Shown here: one piece after another, positions 21,360 to 31,963 of the stretch | Position numbering within the stretch: position 1 is the first letter of the stretch | Layout of the letters: each line of letters starts with the position of its first letter | NCBI GenBank assembly: GCA_019155205.2 | Contig: JAHNZQ020000004.1 | Location: 2,711,447-2,775,446 of the forward strand | DNA from: Gracilaria vermiculophylla | Taxonomy: Eukaryota > Rhodophyta > Florideophyceae > Gracilariales > Gracilariaceae | DNA length: 64,000 nt | Direction of reading: 5' to 3' | Position numbers and translations under genes: made by a program | Notes under the pieces: generated by a model | The model's input: only the letters and a program-made list of their open reading frames with translations | Told to the model about the DNA's origin: nothing | The model's database searches: none

Positions 21360-23579
21360 AAGTGACCTGAGCCTGAGAAATTGTACAGGTGTACAGCAGT
21401 AGTGAAGATTGGCTACTGTAAGCTCGAGGTCTCGTTCTGTAGGGAAGTACAGGGCGAGGGGGCGTGTTGATAGTTCAAATGGTGAACTGTGCACCCTGTG
21501 TTACAAGAGAGTATAGCGCAAATAGCTCATCTGTTTTCCAACACACCCGGAGGCTAACTCCCTCCTGGAGTCCCTGGCCCCGCGCCTTACAGATTGGCTC
21601 TCAAAAGAGCTGGTCCAAAGACTTCCTGCACGTTTTGAAGCCCACTTCGGAGCGTGCCCCCAAACCCTGGTGGAGGAAATCGCAACGGAGAGCGATCACC
21701 GTGCTGTGGATGCTTTGCTGGATTCCGACCCCTTCCTTAAGGTTGTCTAAGATGTTATCCGTGCGGTGGTTCGCTTCCAAAACGCGCAGCTGCTCCCCGC
21801 AGCGGCGGTTCAAAGTTATTCATCCGTACAGGAGAGATTCCCTGTATCAACACCTTAGGTGACCCCGGGCAGAGAAGGAAAGGATACTGCCATCCCCTAC
21901 GCCAGAGGAGGAAATGATACTGCCGTAGGGAAACGGGACCACCTCAGGAATCCTGCTATGCACCGTCTGTACCTGACGCCCCGCGGAGGAGGAGAGAATA
22001 CCGGTCGCGAAGAGGTTCACCTAAGGAGAGAAGTACAGGATACTCCTCGGGTGGATCGCAATAACTGGGGTATCGTCAGCAACCCAGACCACCGTAAGGA
22101 AAGAAGAAGAAGGAAACGGAGGGAGAAAAGAAGAAAGCAAGACACCGACTCGCAGAGAAGATCAGACTCTGAATCCATAAACAGCTCCAGCTCGGAGGAC
22201 AGTATACCTCCCAAGGAAAAAAGCAGAAGGGTCAGGAAGGTCGTCCCGCATAACGACCTCTTTGCCAAAGTGGTGGATTATGACACCTACAGTTTGAATG
22301 ATCGCTCCACACTCTACAACGCGTCGGTCGCTAAACGACCAACGATGATGCAACGCCGTATGGATATTGAAATGAAGAAGCACTCCTTCTCAGGCGAAGA
22401 CCCCATCTCGGTGTTGAATTTTCTTACGCGCTTCCGTTCGGCGTTTAATACCAATGCTGTCCTTGAAGGTGCCGTCGTATGGTGCTTTCAGTTCTACCTC
22501 ACAGTTCAAGCGCACTCGCTGGTGTAGCCGCGTCTCACGGGGGAGAGCTCCATTGTGGATGATCCTGGAACGGAGATTTTGACGACGTACCCGGAGGTAG
22601 TCAATTTTTTCCTTAAAAGGTACGCCACGGACGAGATGATATCTGATGCCGATGCTGAAGTCACTTCCTATAGAAAAAACACCGAAATGACCGAGACCGA
22701 GCTCTCACAGAAGCTGTGGACGAAGGCTCTGCGGTGTGGGAAGGTGTACACCGAACGGCGGTGGAAGTCACTTTTTGTCGAGGGACTCCTTCCCTCGATA
22801 CGCGCGAGGGTGCGTAATCACCTGACAACGCACCTAGAGACCACCTACACGGAGTTAGCACGTTTTGCGGCATCCTATGCGAATACCCACCGTGCCGCTC
22901 GCCGCATTCATGCTCCACTTTCGGACAAACCGGCGGCCCCGAGGACCCGTCGGAAATCAGCCCTGACGTTGGACTCCAGCACCTCGGAGGATGTCGACGA
23001 CCTCACGCTTGTAGGAGAGCAAGAGACCCTCGCCCTCACATACGCCTCCTCTAAGGGAGCACCGTTTAGGACGAGGACACCCCCGTCTCCTACCTCGTAC
23101 GCGTCAGCAAAATCCTACAGTAACCTCCAATTTGCGAACCCTCGAGGCTACCTATCGCTTTGCAGGATTTGCTTGTCACGAGAGCCCGTACATTGTACGA
23201 CTCTCACTCCGGCAACGAGGGCCGCTATCCTGCAGAAAAGAGAGAAAAACTTCCAGGACCTGAAAGACACACCAACGGAGAGCGGAAGTTATCGAACTGC
23301 GTATCGCGACATCCGCTCCCCTGAAGGAAACCACGGTTACCGTGCTCCACCGTGAGTGCCGCCTGTCCCACTGTCACTGGCACCCGCAACGCCGGTACAA
23401 GTGTCCCAGCCGGTTGCACCTCCAGCAAGCACGTTGCATCGCGATGCACAACCGGAGCAGCCGTCCCCGCCTGGAAACCAGCCCCTCTCCAACTAGGAAA
23501 ACCCTCAGAGCCACGCGTAGAGGCTCCGCGTGGCTCTCCAACATCGAGCTTCAGCTCCACGGAGATGGCCATTAGGAAA

Positions 23580-23957
23580 GAGGGAGAGGCCGTCTGCTCT
23601 GTCGACGCAGAATCGGCGGGCCCCCCAATCCCATTGCACTCATTCGACACCTTTGAGGATTCTGTTTGCGCACTCGGCCGTGAGAATTACAAGGTATTCG
23701 CCTGTATAGGATGTTCTCTGCTCGCCTCCACCACGGTGCGCGCTATCCTCGATACCGGAGCTGGCCCCAATCTGGTGCACGCCGACGTGCTCCCGCGGTC
23801 TGCTCTCGGCTCCTTGAGGACTGACAAGCTCCCTACGGTGCACGGTGCGTCTCGTCGAGCATTGCCCATCTTCGGCGCAACCCCCTTATACTTCCAGTTG
23901 GGCTCCTTACAAGTTAAAGTGAGGTTTTTCGTGGCGACCAACTTGGCCGCACAGTGA
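23580..23957 (+). pseudogene. aspartic protease domain, family A complete copy
   Basis: Retropepsin-like domain with the catalytic signature AILDTGAGPNLVHADVL near 23740-23790, the flap-like LPTVHGASRRALP region, and FFVATNLAAQ before a TGA at 23955. In-frame sequence after the stop continues ILGTSFVDRY, the usual C-terminal ILG block. It would cleave the polyproteins. The active-site DTG is intact in this copy. The copies at 46.9-47.2 kb (ITGAL in place of DTGAG) and 35.8 kb (DIEAG in place of DTGAG) have lost it, while the one at 61.2 kb keeps it. Confidence 0.85.
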
Positions 23958-24599
23958 ATATTGGGCACTTCTTTTGTGGATCGGTATGTACGTGCAATCT
24001 ACCCACGCCTGCGGAAGGTGACGTTTCACGACGCCGCCCCTGTATAAATCGCGTCTGCATCTCCAGGACCGGACGCCAACGCGCGTCACGTGGGTAATCT
24101 TCAAAAGGAGATGCAGTCGAATAAGCTCCGCGTGGTAAAGAGCATCGAAATACACGCAAGGAGTCAGGCCGAAGTCTGGGTGCAGACCTCTGCTTCTGGC
24201 CTTTCATTCCTACAGGGAATTTCACACCTGACGACAAAGCCGCACTCCATGATGGCAAACGGTATTATAGAAGTAATCCAGAACGTTTCCTTCAGGGCCG
24301 TGCTCGCTAACCTCAAGGAGTCGCCATTACGGCTCCAGAATGGAATTGTCGTCGGACTGGCACTACCGGCCCATGTAAGACTGGCTCACCATCTTCGCTC
24401 GGAAGACCTTGCCGACCGCGATGCTATCACCACCATGGAGGTTGAAGCCACTTCAACGGCTCCAGAGGAAAAGAGTCCTGCCACCTGGCAGAAGAAGCTC
24501 CAAATTGGCGATGAATTCGAAGGGTATCGCCATAAGATAGTGGAGATGCTATCCGCCTTTGAGGATATGTGGTCTGGTCGCCTGGGTCAGGTAAGCCTG

Positions 24600-25455
24600 G
24601 CCAAGCACAGGATCCAGCTCACACCGGATGCAAGAACCGGTAGATCTACTCCCGAGGAGGGCCGGACCCCATGCGCGCGACTTTGAATGCGATGAGGTCC
24701 ACCAGATGCTGAAGAAGTGCGTTATAGAGCCTTCTAATTTCGAATGTGCCTTCCCGGTGGTGTTTTTCAAATAGAAAGATGGCTCCCTTAGGTTCTGTAT
24801 TGACTACAGGCGTCTTAACGAGGTGACGGTACGCCACTCGTACCCGATACCCCGTATGGATGAATGTATCGACTCCTCAGGCAATGAGTCCGTTTTCTCC
24901 ACGCTGGATGCCAATCGTGGCTACTGGCAGATTAAGATGGAGGACTCCGATAAGGATAAGACAACGTTCACCTCGCACTGTGGGATCTTCAGATTCCTAA
25001 GGATGCCATTTGGATTGAAAAATGCACCCGCTACGTTCCAACAAGCGGTGGACATTATCCTGTCAAAGATGAAGTGGCAGTACGCCTTGGTGTATATCGA
25101 TGAAGTCATCATATACTCCCGTAGCGTGGAGGAGCACTTCATTCATGTGAAGCACGTGCTACAACTCCTAAAGGATGCTGGCCTCACCTTGAAGCTGGAG
25201 AAATATTTCTTTTTCAAGTTGTCGGTGGACTACCTGGGGCACATTTTGCTCCCGGGCCGCCTACAGGTTTCCAGAAAAACTCAGGATGCCAGCAAGGAAG
25301 CTCACCCTCCCACAAACCAGATGGAGCTCCGCTCCTTTCTGGGATTGTGTAATGTCTTCTGGAGGTTTGTACCGAATTTCTCCCGTCTAGCGGCGCCGTT
25401 AAATCGCCTCTTGGAAAAAGGACAAGCAGACGCAATTGGCTATCTTGACAGATAA
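24600..25455 (+). pseudogene. reverse transcriptase domain, family A complete copy
   Basis: Contains the Ty3/gypsy RT blocks in order: LRFCIDYRRLNEVTVR, YPIPRMDE, FSTLDANRGYWQI (first catalytic Asp), FRFLRMPFGLKNAPATFQ, YIDEVIIYSRS, YLGHILL, ELRSFLGLCNVFWRFVPNFS. The core motif is YIDE rather than Y-x-DD, so the third catalytic Asp is a Glu. A TAG at about 24771 lies just before KDGSLRF and frameshifts border the domain. It would copy element RNA to DNA; this copy cannot. Confidence 0.9.
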
Positions 25456-25920
25456 GGAGTTTGAAGCCTTCGACACACTGAAGAGGAGACTAATAGAGCC
25501 ACCAATCTTGGTACTTCCGAAGCGGCACGGGCGAATGGTGCTGGATACTGACGCCTGTATATACCAGGTCGGATGTGCCCTCCTACAGGAACAAGCTGAA
25601 GGTAGACCTCAACCCATCGGATATTGGAGTCACAGCCTCACCCCTACGGAACGGAAATATTATTTCACCTCGGAGCGCGAATGTCTCGCCATCGTGTCGG
25701 CAGTGTTGCTATGACGCCCATACCTGAAAGGCGCGCTTTTCACCTTAGGGACGGACCACGCACCACTGAAGTCGATACCGTGCTTGACAGATGCCTCCGG
25801 TCGCCTGGAAAGGTGGCGGTGACGCCTCCTGAACTTCGAGTTTGACATCGGCCACCACGCTGGCATTAAACAACAGGCAGCGGACGCGCTCTCGCGAATC
25901 TCCGCCGATGGGGAAGATAA
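25436..25920 (+). pseudogene. RNase H domain, family A complete copy
   Basis: Blocks LDTDACIYQVGCALLQE, YWSHSLTPTERKYYFTSERECLAI and, after a TGA at about 25712 with frame changes, LGTDHAPLKSI and DIGHHAGIKQQAADALSR. These are the usual RNase H and connection sequences of Ty3/gypsy pol. Confidence 0.85.
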
Positions 25921-25927
25921 AACACCT

Positions 25928-27445
25928 TTGCAGGACAACATCCCGTGTCTGGTTATCCAGAACACCGACGGGAAAGAAAGATGCGATGGAGAATGTTTGG
26001 AATTCTGTGAACCTGGGGGTAAATACAGTGGACTCCCTGAGGTGATGGCTCATGTTGGGGAGGAAAAAGAAGTCCTCCCCATTACTGTAGCGGAGTTCCT
26101 GAAGGAGCAGAGTACGGAGACATACCGCAAGGAGTGCATCGCCTCTGTGGGGAGTTTGACATCGTCATTCGACGTCCACAGAGACGGCGTGCTTGTACGA
26201 CGCGCCCCCCTAAATAGAGCTCTTCAAAAGGTGGTGTCGACGAAGCTACGGGCGAGAGTGTTGTACCTCTCGCACTATCCTCGCCTCGCCGGGCACCCCG
26301 GTGGATCACGGATGTATTCTACCATGCGGAGGGAGTTCTATTGGCCAAACATAGCTAATGACGCCTTCCAAACTGTGGCGGATTGCTATTCCTGCGCCGC
26401 CGCTAGGGGGAGTATACGGAAACACCGGACGCCGCTCACTCTGTTCCCACCTTCGGGACCGTTGAAATTTGCGGCCATGAACATCTTGCGTCCTCTCCTC
26501 AAGACGGAGCGACGGCACCAATTTATCCTCGGGATCACGGATCGTTTTTCCAAGATCACGCGTGCCGTCCCCCTCCGGAGCACTACTGCAGCAGTGATTG
26601 CCGACGCCTTTCTGGAGCATTGGGTTCACCCCTACAGGGTACCGTTGTACCTTTTTACGGACAATGGACCCCAGCTCGCGGCGAAACTCTTCAGCTCCGT
26701 CTCCGGAATGCTGTAAATGAAGCAGTTGTTCACAACTGCCTATCACCCCCAGACAAACGGACAGGCGGAAAGATTCATCAAAACCATCGCCTCGAGGCTG
26801 AAGCACTACGTTGCGGACCACCAGAAGAATTGGGACGCATATGTGGGACCCCTCACGTATGCATACACCCTACAGGTGCACCATTCTACAGGGACCACTG
26901 CTTTCCATCTGGTGCTCTCGCGCATCACGCCAAGTGCCGTCATCGCGGCACGCGCCACGGCGCACCCGGCGGATGGGCCACAGACGCCAACAGCGGCGCA
27001 AACCAAACGCTGCATTCTAAGGCGATATGAGAACGCACTCTCCCTCGCGAAGGAGAGACTCAACGCCTCGCAGTGGAGATACAAACAGGACTTCGACCGT
27101 AAGTTTATGGACGGTCCTCACCTGCAGGAAGGCGACGAGGTGTTCTTCGATAAACCCGAGGAAAACTCCGATGAACCGCCAGACGTCACGCGCAAGGTAG
27201 CGCCGACCACCTCAGGGCCCTTCAAAGTCCTTGCCACCTATAGGGATACTGTCGCCATTGAGGTGAACGGGCTCAGAGATGACGTCTCCCGTGATAGGGT
27301 GACGAAAGTCCCAACGCCCAACGCTCAGCCTTTCAGGAATTCCCGCCACCCCACCTCAGGGACAACGCGCGGAGATTCCTCATTCGACCATTTCAGGCGC
27401 GACGACACCACGGGATACTGGGAACAACATCACGGCTCTCGGTGA
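25928..27445 (+). pseudogene. integrase, family A complete copy
   Basis: The zinc finger is HYPRLAGH ... CYSC (about 26272-26397). The catalytic core has MNILRPL where MDI is expected, so the first catalytic Asp is Asn. LFTDNGPQL (second Asp) and TTAYHPQTNGQAERF (Glu) are kept. A TAA interrupts at about 26714. The C-terminal region (about 27090-27330) contains GDEVFFDKPEE and GPFKVLATYRD, the usual C-terminal DNA-binding segment. It would insert the cDNA copy and make the 5-bp duplication. Confidence 0.9.
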
Positions 27446-27679
27446 ACCAATCCTGGAGGCTCCCAATGCCATCCTGATCCCTGAAAGTGACATCCTCTCG
27501 CGGGGGACCATATCGTCTCCCATCGACAAACCCCTGCAGGAGTACTATACCGCGTCCGCTGGTATGGGTACAACTCGAAGGACGACACTGAAGAACCTCC
27601 GGAACATATCCCGGAGAACGTCCTTAGGCGATACCACGCCAATTTGGTGCAGAAAAGCCTCTCCATGTAGGCGCTTCCG

Positions 27680-27699
27680 TTTAGGAAAGGGGGAGGGGG
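27680..27699 (+). promoter_or_regulatory. internal polypurine tract
   Basis: TTTAGGAAAGGGGGAGGGGG lies just after the end of pol and before the antisense ORF module. Its first 13 bases are identical to the 3' polypurine tract at 30498-30510. The minus-strand copy keeps a degenerate version (CGTTGAAGGAAGG read on the minus strand, near 43190-43210). Confidence 0.7.
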
Positions 27700-28124
27700 C
27701 CCCCGACCGGAGTGTTTTTCGCCTCCGCAGTCTATCCCCTACCTGGAGTTCTCTTTACCACCTCCAGTCTGCCGTTCCTCGCTTTTCGCATGCTCCCGTA
27801 TCGGTACTTCGTGTCGTTGAGCTCGCATGCATGGCCTATTCATGTTTGAAGTACCGGTCGTGGAGCTTCTGCTCCATCCAAAGGATCTTTTATTGGTCAG
27901 GGTCCTCTCACCTACAGGCCACCGAATCGCGTTTAATACTCCGCTTCGAAGCGCTATTTTGCTGTGACCGCTTGGCTATCGAAAAACTCCGAATGGCTTT
28001 CCTTGAGGGCCACCATCGAGGCTCGGTCTGTCCGGGCCTTATGGAGCTCTAAGACCCAAGCACGCGCCTCGCGCAGAGCCTCCACAGGAGAAGCCGGAGC
28101 AGGACGGTCTGTCACCAGGCACGC

Positions 28125-30002
28125 CTACACCAACCCCTGGAAGGCAGACCCAAGAGCCCCGGAGGAGACTCCTTCCGACAGTGGACCCGATGCGGCTACC
28201 TCCGTTGACGGCGCAACAACCGTCACGGAGGGAGCAGCAGACGGCGGACCAGCTGAAGCAGGAGCTCCCCGACAGGATTCCGCGGGTTCTACAGTGGAGG
28301 ACGGCAATGCCAAGGGCGGAGTCGGTGACGCCGGAGGTGACGGCGGCGCGGGACCTGGAACGCTCCGCAGGCGAAGCTGAATACTCAGCGCAAAGACGCT
28401 CCACAATCGGGGTTGCTCTACTGGAGCCGAAGGTACCGGGACGGGAGTAATGTCATCCTCTTCTAGTGGAGACACGGCGGTGACCACTGCGTGAGCACTC
28501 GGCACTGCGGCGGGCCGTGGAGTTATCACCTCAGGAGGTGCGCCCATATCCTGGGACGAAGCCGGTAACCGACGTGTCGCATCCAACGCCAGACTCTCCT
28601 TCAAGCGGTCGTAGTCTGGTACTCGAAGCCGTGGCACCTGAGGAACCCGAGATGGCGCCAGACGGGAAAAGGCGGGGTATGCTTGCCCGTCATCTTCTCC
28701 ATTCGGACTCCTCTTAATGGGGTGAAACTTGTCCTGGCCGTATTCGTACCAGAGAAAATCCGGTTTGTCACTCCACGCCACCTGGAGGTTGTAATCCAAC
28801 AGTGTCTCCGCTTCGGACTCACTCCATGCGGTGCCCATAACCAGGTTTTGGATACCAAAGGAGCGCAGCACCCGTATGATGGACGCCGACAAGGGGAGCA
28901 AAAGCCCGGCGGTCGGCTGATATGACAAGTTCCAGTAGAGGCGGCCGTCGTGTCATCGGGTATAGGAAGTTACGCCTTCGTTCGCCGTTTGGAGATACGC
29001 CATCGGGGTGCTGACCGCGAACTCTGTCGAGGCGGTCAACATGACGAAACGCCCTAGGGAGTCATGTGGATCCAGAACCTCAGAGGTATGATACGCGAAG
29101 GTTATGGGCGTCGCCACGCAGAGATGCGGGGAAACCCAGTGGTTCCTCCAGGAATTGTTCACCTTAAGGTAGTACTTCGGACGTTGCTCGGAAGGCATAT
29201 CATGGAATTCCGTGTTATGCCATCCATAGAAGTACCCGAAAGCGGTGCGTACGCGAGTTTCGACCGCAAGGTGCGTCGCCCATCGATTCCGATTGAGCCA
29301 GTACAGGCGATCGTATGGGAGATCAAAGGGAAACACCGCAAGGGCGGAGCGGCCATCGGCAATGCTTCTGGTTCGCTTCGCTCTCTGGTGCGAGCTCTTT
29401 TTGTGGAGTGAGACCTGGAGTCTCGCCTTGATCTCTCATTCTTCAGCGCACCTCAGGTAGGGAGTGTCGCAGTGTCCTACCGTGGTTGGAGCATTGCCAC
29501 CATGTACAGGAGTATGAAGCCAATGGGCGCGGTATACATCGACGCAGTTCCGCTTCTGGTCGTTCCACGCAATCTCCAGGATGGCGCGGAATCGCATCGC
29601 CTGCAGGTACGGACCGAAATGGTGAATGTAATCCTCCGCGGGACAGGGGAGACTCACGCGCCTATCGTGGAACGGGACAAACACCCGCGTGACACAATGA
29701 TGGAAGTGTTCTTTTGGAAGGAACGGTGCTCCGGTCGAGGTGTGATACACCTCAGGATTGGAAGGGGATGTCGGCGCCGGAGTCGGAGAGGACACTCCGA
29801 AGGCGTATGAAGCACGGTGGATGGCGACCGAACGCGTGGTTGCACCTGAGGAGAGAGACCTGACACCACTCGGGGATCGATTCGAAACTATATGCACCAC
29901 CTTGGAGGGACCCGTATCGAGCCGCCACCGTGGAATCCGAGGCGCAGCCAGGCGACAGGCATCGGGCGCGTTATGGAGCACCATCACGGGGCCCGCGCTC
30001 AT
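28125..30002 (-). pseudogene. antisense ORF of family A (aORF), unknown protein
   Basis: A minus-strand frame runs from ATG 30002 to TAG 28125 (about 625 codons), antisense to the element's own genes, between integrase and the 3' LTR. Only two in-frame stops break it (about 29433 and 28950). The N-terminal third includes PRIPRW and EHFHHCVTRVFVPFHDRR. The middle includes WHNTEFHDMPSEQRPKYYLK, HWVSPHL and LDPHDSLGRF. Next come YQPTAGLLLP and FLWYEYGQDKFHPI. The tail is Pro/Ser/Ala-rich. The plus-strand relic at 39346-41330 encodes the same protein blocks despite heavy DNA divergence. I recognise no domain, signal peptide or clear membrane segment. Antisense genes are known in some plant LTR elements, but no match is claimed. 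Confidence 0.75.
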
Positions 30003-30497
30003 ATCCAACGGAGATCGACGGAGGTGCGGACGAGCGACTTATGAGTCTGGAACCTTCACGGAGATCGGATGAGCGGAGACGAAGAAGCGGGTGTTGCCAA
30101 AAGGAGTGACCTTGAAGGAGGCGGAGTGGCTAGTGCCTCCAAGCGGTCGGTATCCTCGCGGATCTGACCCACGCTCCGTCTACGGAAGTGCGCGTTTGCA
30201 ACATGCGCGGTACGCCGGAAGACGCGGACACTCTTGTTGCCGACTGGCGCAGCAGCACCGACAGGTGACACCAAGAAGGAGCGGATGCAGCCGGGTGAAG
30301 GAGGAGCAGAGCCCACAAACGCCCCAAGGAGTGAAACGCGAGCCCGCGGCAACACGCCGCGCAGGAGTATGGAGAAGAGAAGGAACGCCACAAGGAGAGA
30401 ACGGGCAAACCGCCGGAGGCCGTACGGGCCGCAACGCCGATCGGAGCCACCCCAGGGATCAAGAAAGCGAAAGATGCACTTTGAGGACGTGAAGCAA
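30003..30497. other. region between aORF start and 3' polypurine tract
   Basis: GC-rich sequence open on both strands in several frames. A minus-strand frame from 30514 has a hydrophobic stretch and a plus-strand frame is Arg-rich. Neither is in frame with the aORF (a TAA lies about 30042-30044 upstream of its ATG) and neither is clearly matched in the copy at 38.9-39.3 kb. It may hold the aORF promoter. Confidence 0.4.
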
Positions 30498-30510
30498 TTT
30501 AGGAAAGGGG
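30498..30510 (+). promoter_or_regulatory. 3' polypurine tract, family A
   Basis: TTTAGGAAAGGGG three bases before the 3' LTR, the expected primer for plus-strand DNA synthesis. Confidence 0.8.
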
Positions 30511-30513
30511 TCA

Positions 30514-31066
30514 TGTAGTACAGTGGCTCCTACGGAAGTAGGTTGGTTTGGCCTTAAGGTATAATATTCTTAAGGAGGGCTCGTATTTTATTAGCTGGGC
30601 CACGTGGTGCGTAGTCTCGCCCGTGTGCGCAACAGTATCCTTGAGGCACGGTAGAATTATTATTTATTTTAGATAATTTATGCAGGTAATTAGTACAGTA
30701 GCGAGACCAGCCGAGGCGGGCTCCCGGCTTGATACTTAATCTGCCGGTTGAGCTCCACCTCTGGGGAAGTAAAGACGAACACCCTTGAGTCTTCATCTAC
30801 TTTTCCGGTTGGAGTCTCTCGTCGATCAACTCAGTTTTCTAAGCCGCCGATCCCCAGGTCGCATCATAGCAGCGCCTGTAGGAGCATTGTCCGCCCAATG
30901 AACCTCCCCCTCCGCTTGGTGTTGGCGGATCCCCTTAAAGAATTCCCCCGGCTCGCGACAGCGGATACTGAAGACCATCTTTAGGAATACGCGCCTTTGG
31001 AGTCAACAAAATCTCCTAACGGACATTGTGCCTTAGTACCTCGAAGGGAGGGCTGATAGTACCACA
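30514..31066 (+). repeat. 3' LTR, family A complete copy
   Basis: 553 bp, colinear with 20225-20777, ending ACCACA and followed by AAAAC, the target duplication. Confidence 0.95.
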
Positions 31067-31961
31067 AAAACCTTAAACCACATTGTTTCTAAATCAAACG
31101 TTTGACGTGATTTCAATAAGAAAAATTTGTTCAAGTATTTAAAACTGAGAAAAACATTCCTTCTAGAAGATAACCATGAGCAATAAACAATTTATTTGTA
31201 TGCAAACATGGCGTACTGTAAAAAATCAACAGGGCACAATTAATGTTTTTGATAAATATTCAATATGGATGGTCCGGATTGTTATAAATTTTATTGGCAT
31301 GATCTAAGTAAAAACGCTTTGAATTTTGGACAAGAGGCTCTGGAGGCGATTCTGTAATAGTATGGGCTGGCAAATCAAAATCGGGAACAACAAATATTGC
31401 AATTATTGATAAAAATAAAGACTCTGCATGATATCAAAAAGTTGTTTATAACTACACGCTACCTTACGGATATTTTGTACACGAAAAAAAAAGGTTTTCC
31501 AGCAAGATAATGCACTGGTGCACAAATATATACTGGTTTCAGAGTTGCTACAAGAAGCCAACAATATGGTAACGGATTCGCTAGCATCCTCACCAGACGT
31601 AAAACTCATAATAAAAGGATGGGATTTGTTGTGAAGAATGGCTTATGGCCATGAAAGGGAGTATGGCATATTTTTTGATTTGAAAAACTATTCTGAGACC
31701 TGCTCGAAAAATCATTTTATTTGGACAGTTAATTGCTAAATTAATTCGAGGCCTAAACGCAGTATTTGCGTTCTTCAGGAAAATGGGGGATAAACTAGTT
31801 ACTAAATCGCCAAACGAGACTTAATGTTGATAAAGCTGTTATGATTTTGAACCGGTTTTCGGACGTGAATTTATTTTAAATCTTGATTTTGTAGTCTTAC
31901 AGTACCAAAACCCTATTTTTTGTACTTCGACACTAACGTGATATGATTTTGAAACAGACTG
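31067..31961 (+). pseudogene. Tc1/mariner, right part (split by the LTR element)
   Basis: Continuation of the transposase relic from 20224, beginning in the target duplication AAAAC. It carries the catalytic-domain remnants (TTNIAIIDKN, FVHEKK) and ends in the inverted repeat CGTGATATGATTTTGAAACAGACTG followed by TA (31962-31963) (motif split as CGTGATATGATTTTG and AAACAGACTG). Frameshifts and stops make it inactive. Confidence 0.8.
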
Positions 31962-31963
31962 TA

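Larger units (their letters stand above)
21235..21543 (+). mobile_element. TRIM (miniature LTR retrotransposon), 309 bp
   Basis: Two 79-bp terminal repeats (21235-21313 and 21465-21543), each starting TGTTG and ending CAACA, flank a 151-bp interior. Just after the left repeat is TTATGGGCCCAGC, complementary to the anticodon arm of eukaryotic initiator tRNA-Met. Just before the right repeat is a purine tract (AGGGCGAGGGGGCG). The target duplication CACCC lies at 21230-21234 and 21544-21548. Other family A copies have the uninterrupted gag at this point (about 34510 and 59030), which proves the insertion. The element encodes no protein and must have used enzymes made elsewhere. Confidence 0.9.
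20840..23355 (+). pseudogene. gag, family A complete copy
   Basis: Once the TRIM at 21235-21543 and its target duplication are ignored, gag is one continuous frame to 23355. Only three in-frame stops interrupt it: TAA at 21748, TAG at 21856 and TAG at 22525. Features in order: an Arg-rich N-terminal part; a very basic stretch near 22095-22145 (ERRRRKRREKRRK); a Ser/Glu-rich patch; and a capsid-like core (GEDPISVLNFLTRFR, then EGAVVWCFQFYL) typical of Ty3/gypsy Gag. A CRIC...VHC cluster near 23163 may be a remnant zinc knuckle. Homologous pieces occur in all three other copies. It would form the particle shell. Confidence 0.85.
20225..31066 (+). mobile_element. complete Ty3/gypsy retrotransposon, family A (10.84 kb), inactive
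   Basis: Two 553-bp LTRs (20225-20777, 30514-31066) beginning TGTAGTACAG and ending ACCACA flank the internal region. A 5-bp target duplication AAAAC lies at 20220-20224 and 31067-31071. The order inside is primer site, gag, protease, reverse transcriptase, RNase H, integrase, internal polypurine tract, antisense ORF, 3' polypurine tract. Protease-RT-RNaseH-integrase order makes it Ty3/gypsy. The LTRs differ at roughly 60 of 553 positions by eye with no indels seen, so the insertion is old. Stops and frameshifts break every plus-strand gene. A 309-bp TRIM sits in gag. Confidence 0.95.

Noticed and set aside
30056..30514. Minus-strand frame with a hydrophobic stretch as N-terminus of the aORF
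   Set aside because: It is in another frame, a stop lies upstream of the aORF ATG, and the protein is not matched in the second copy.
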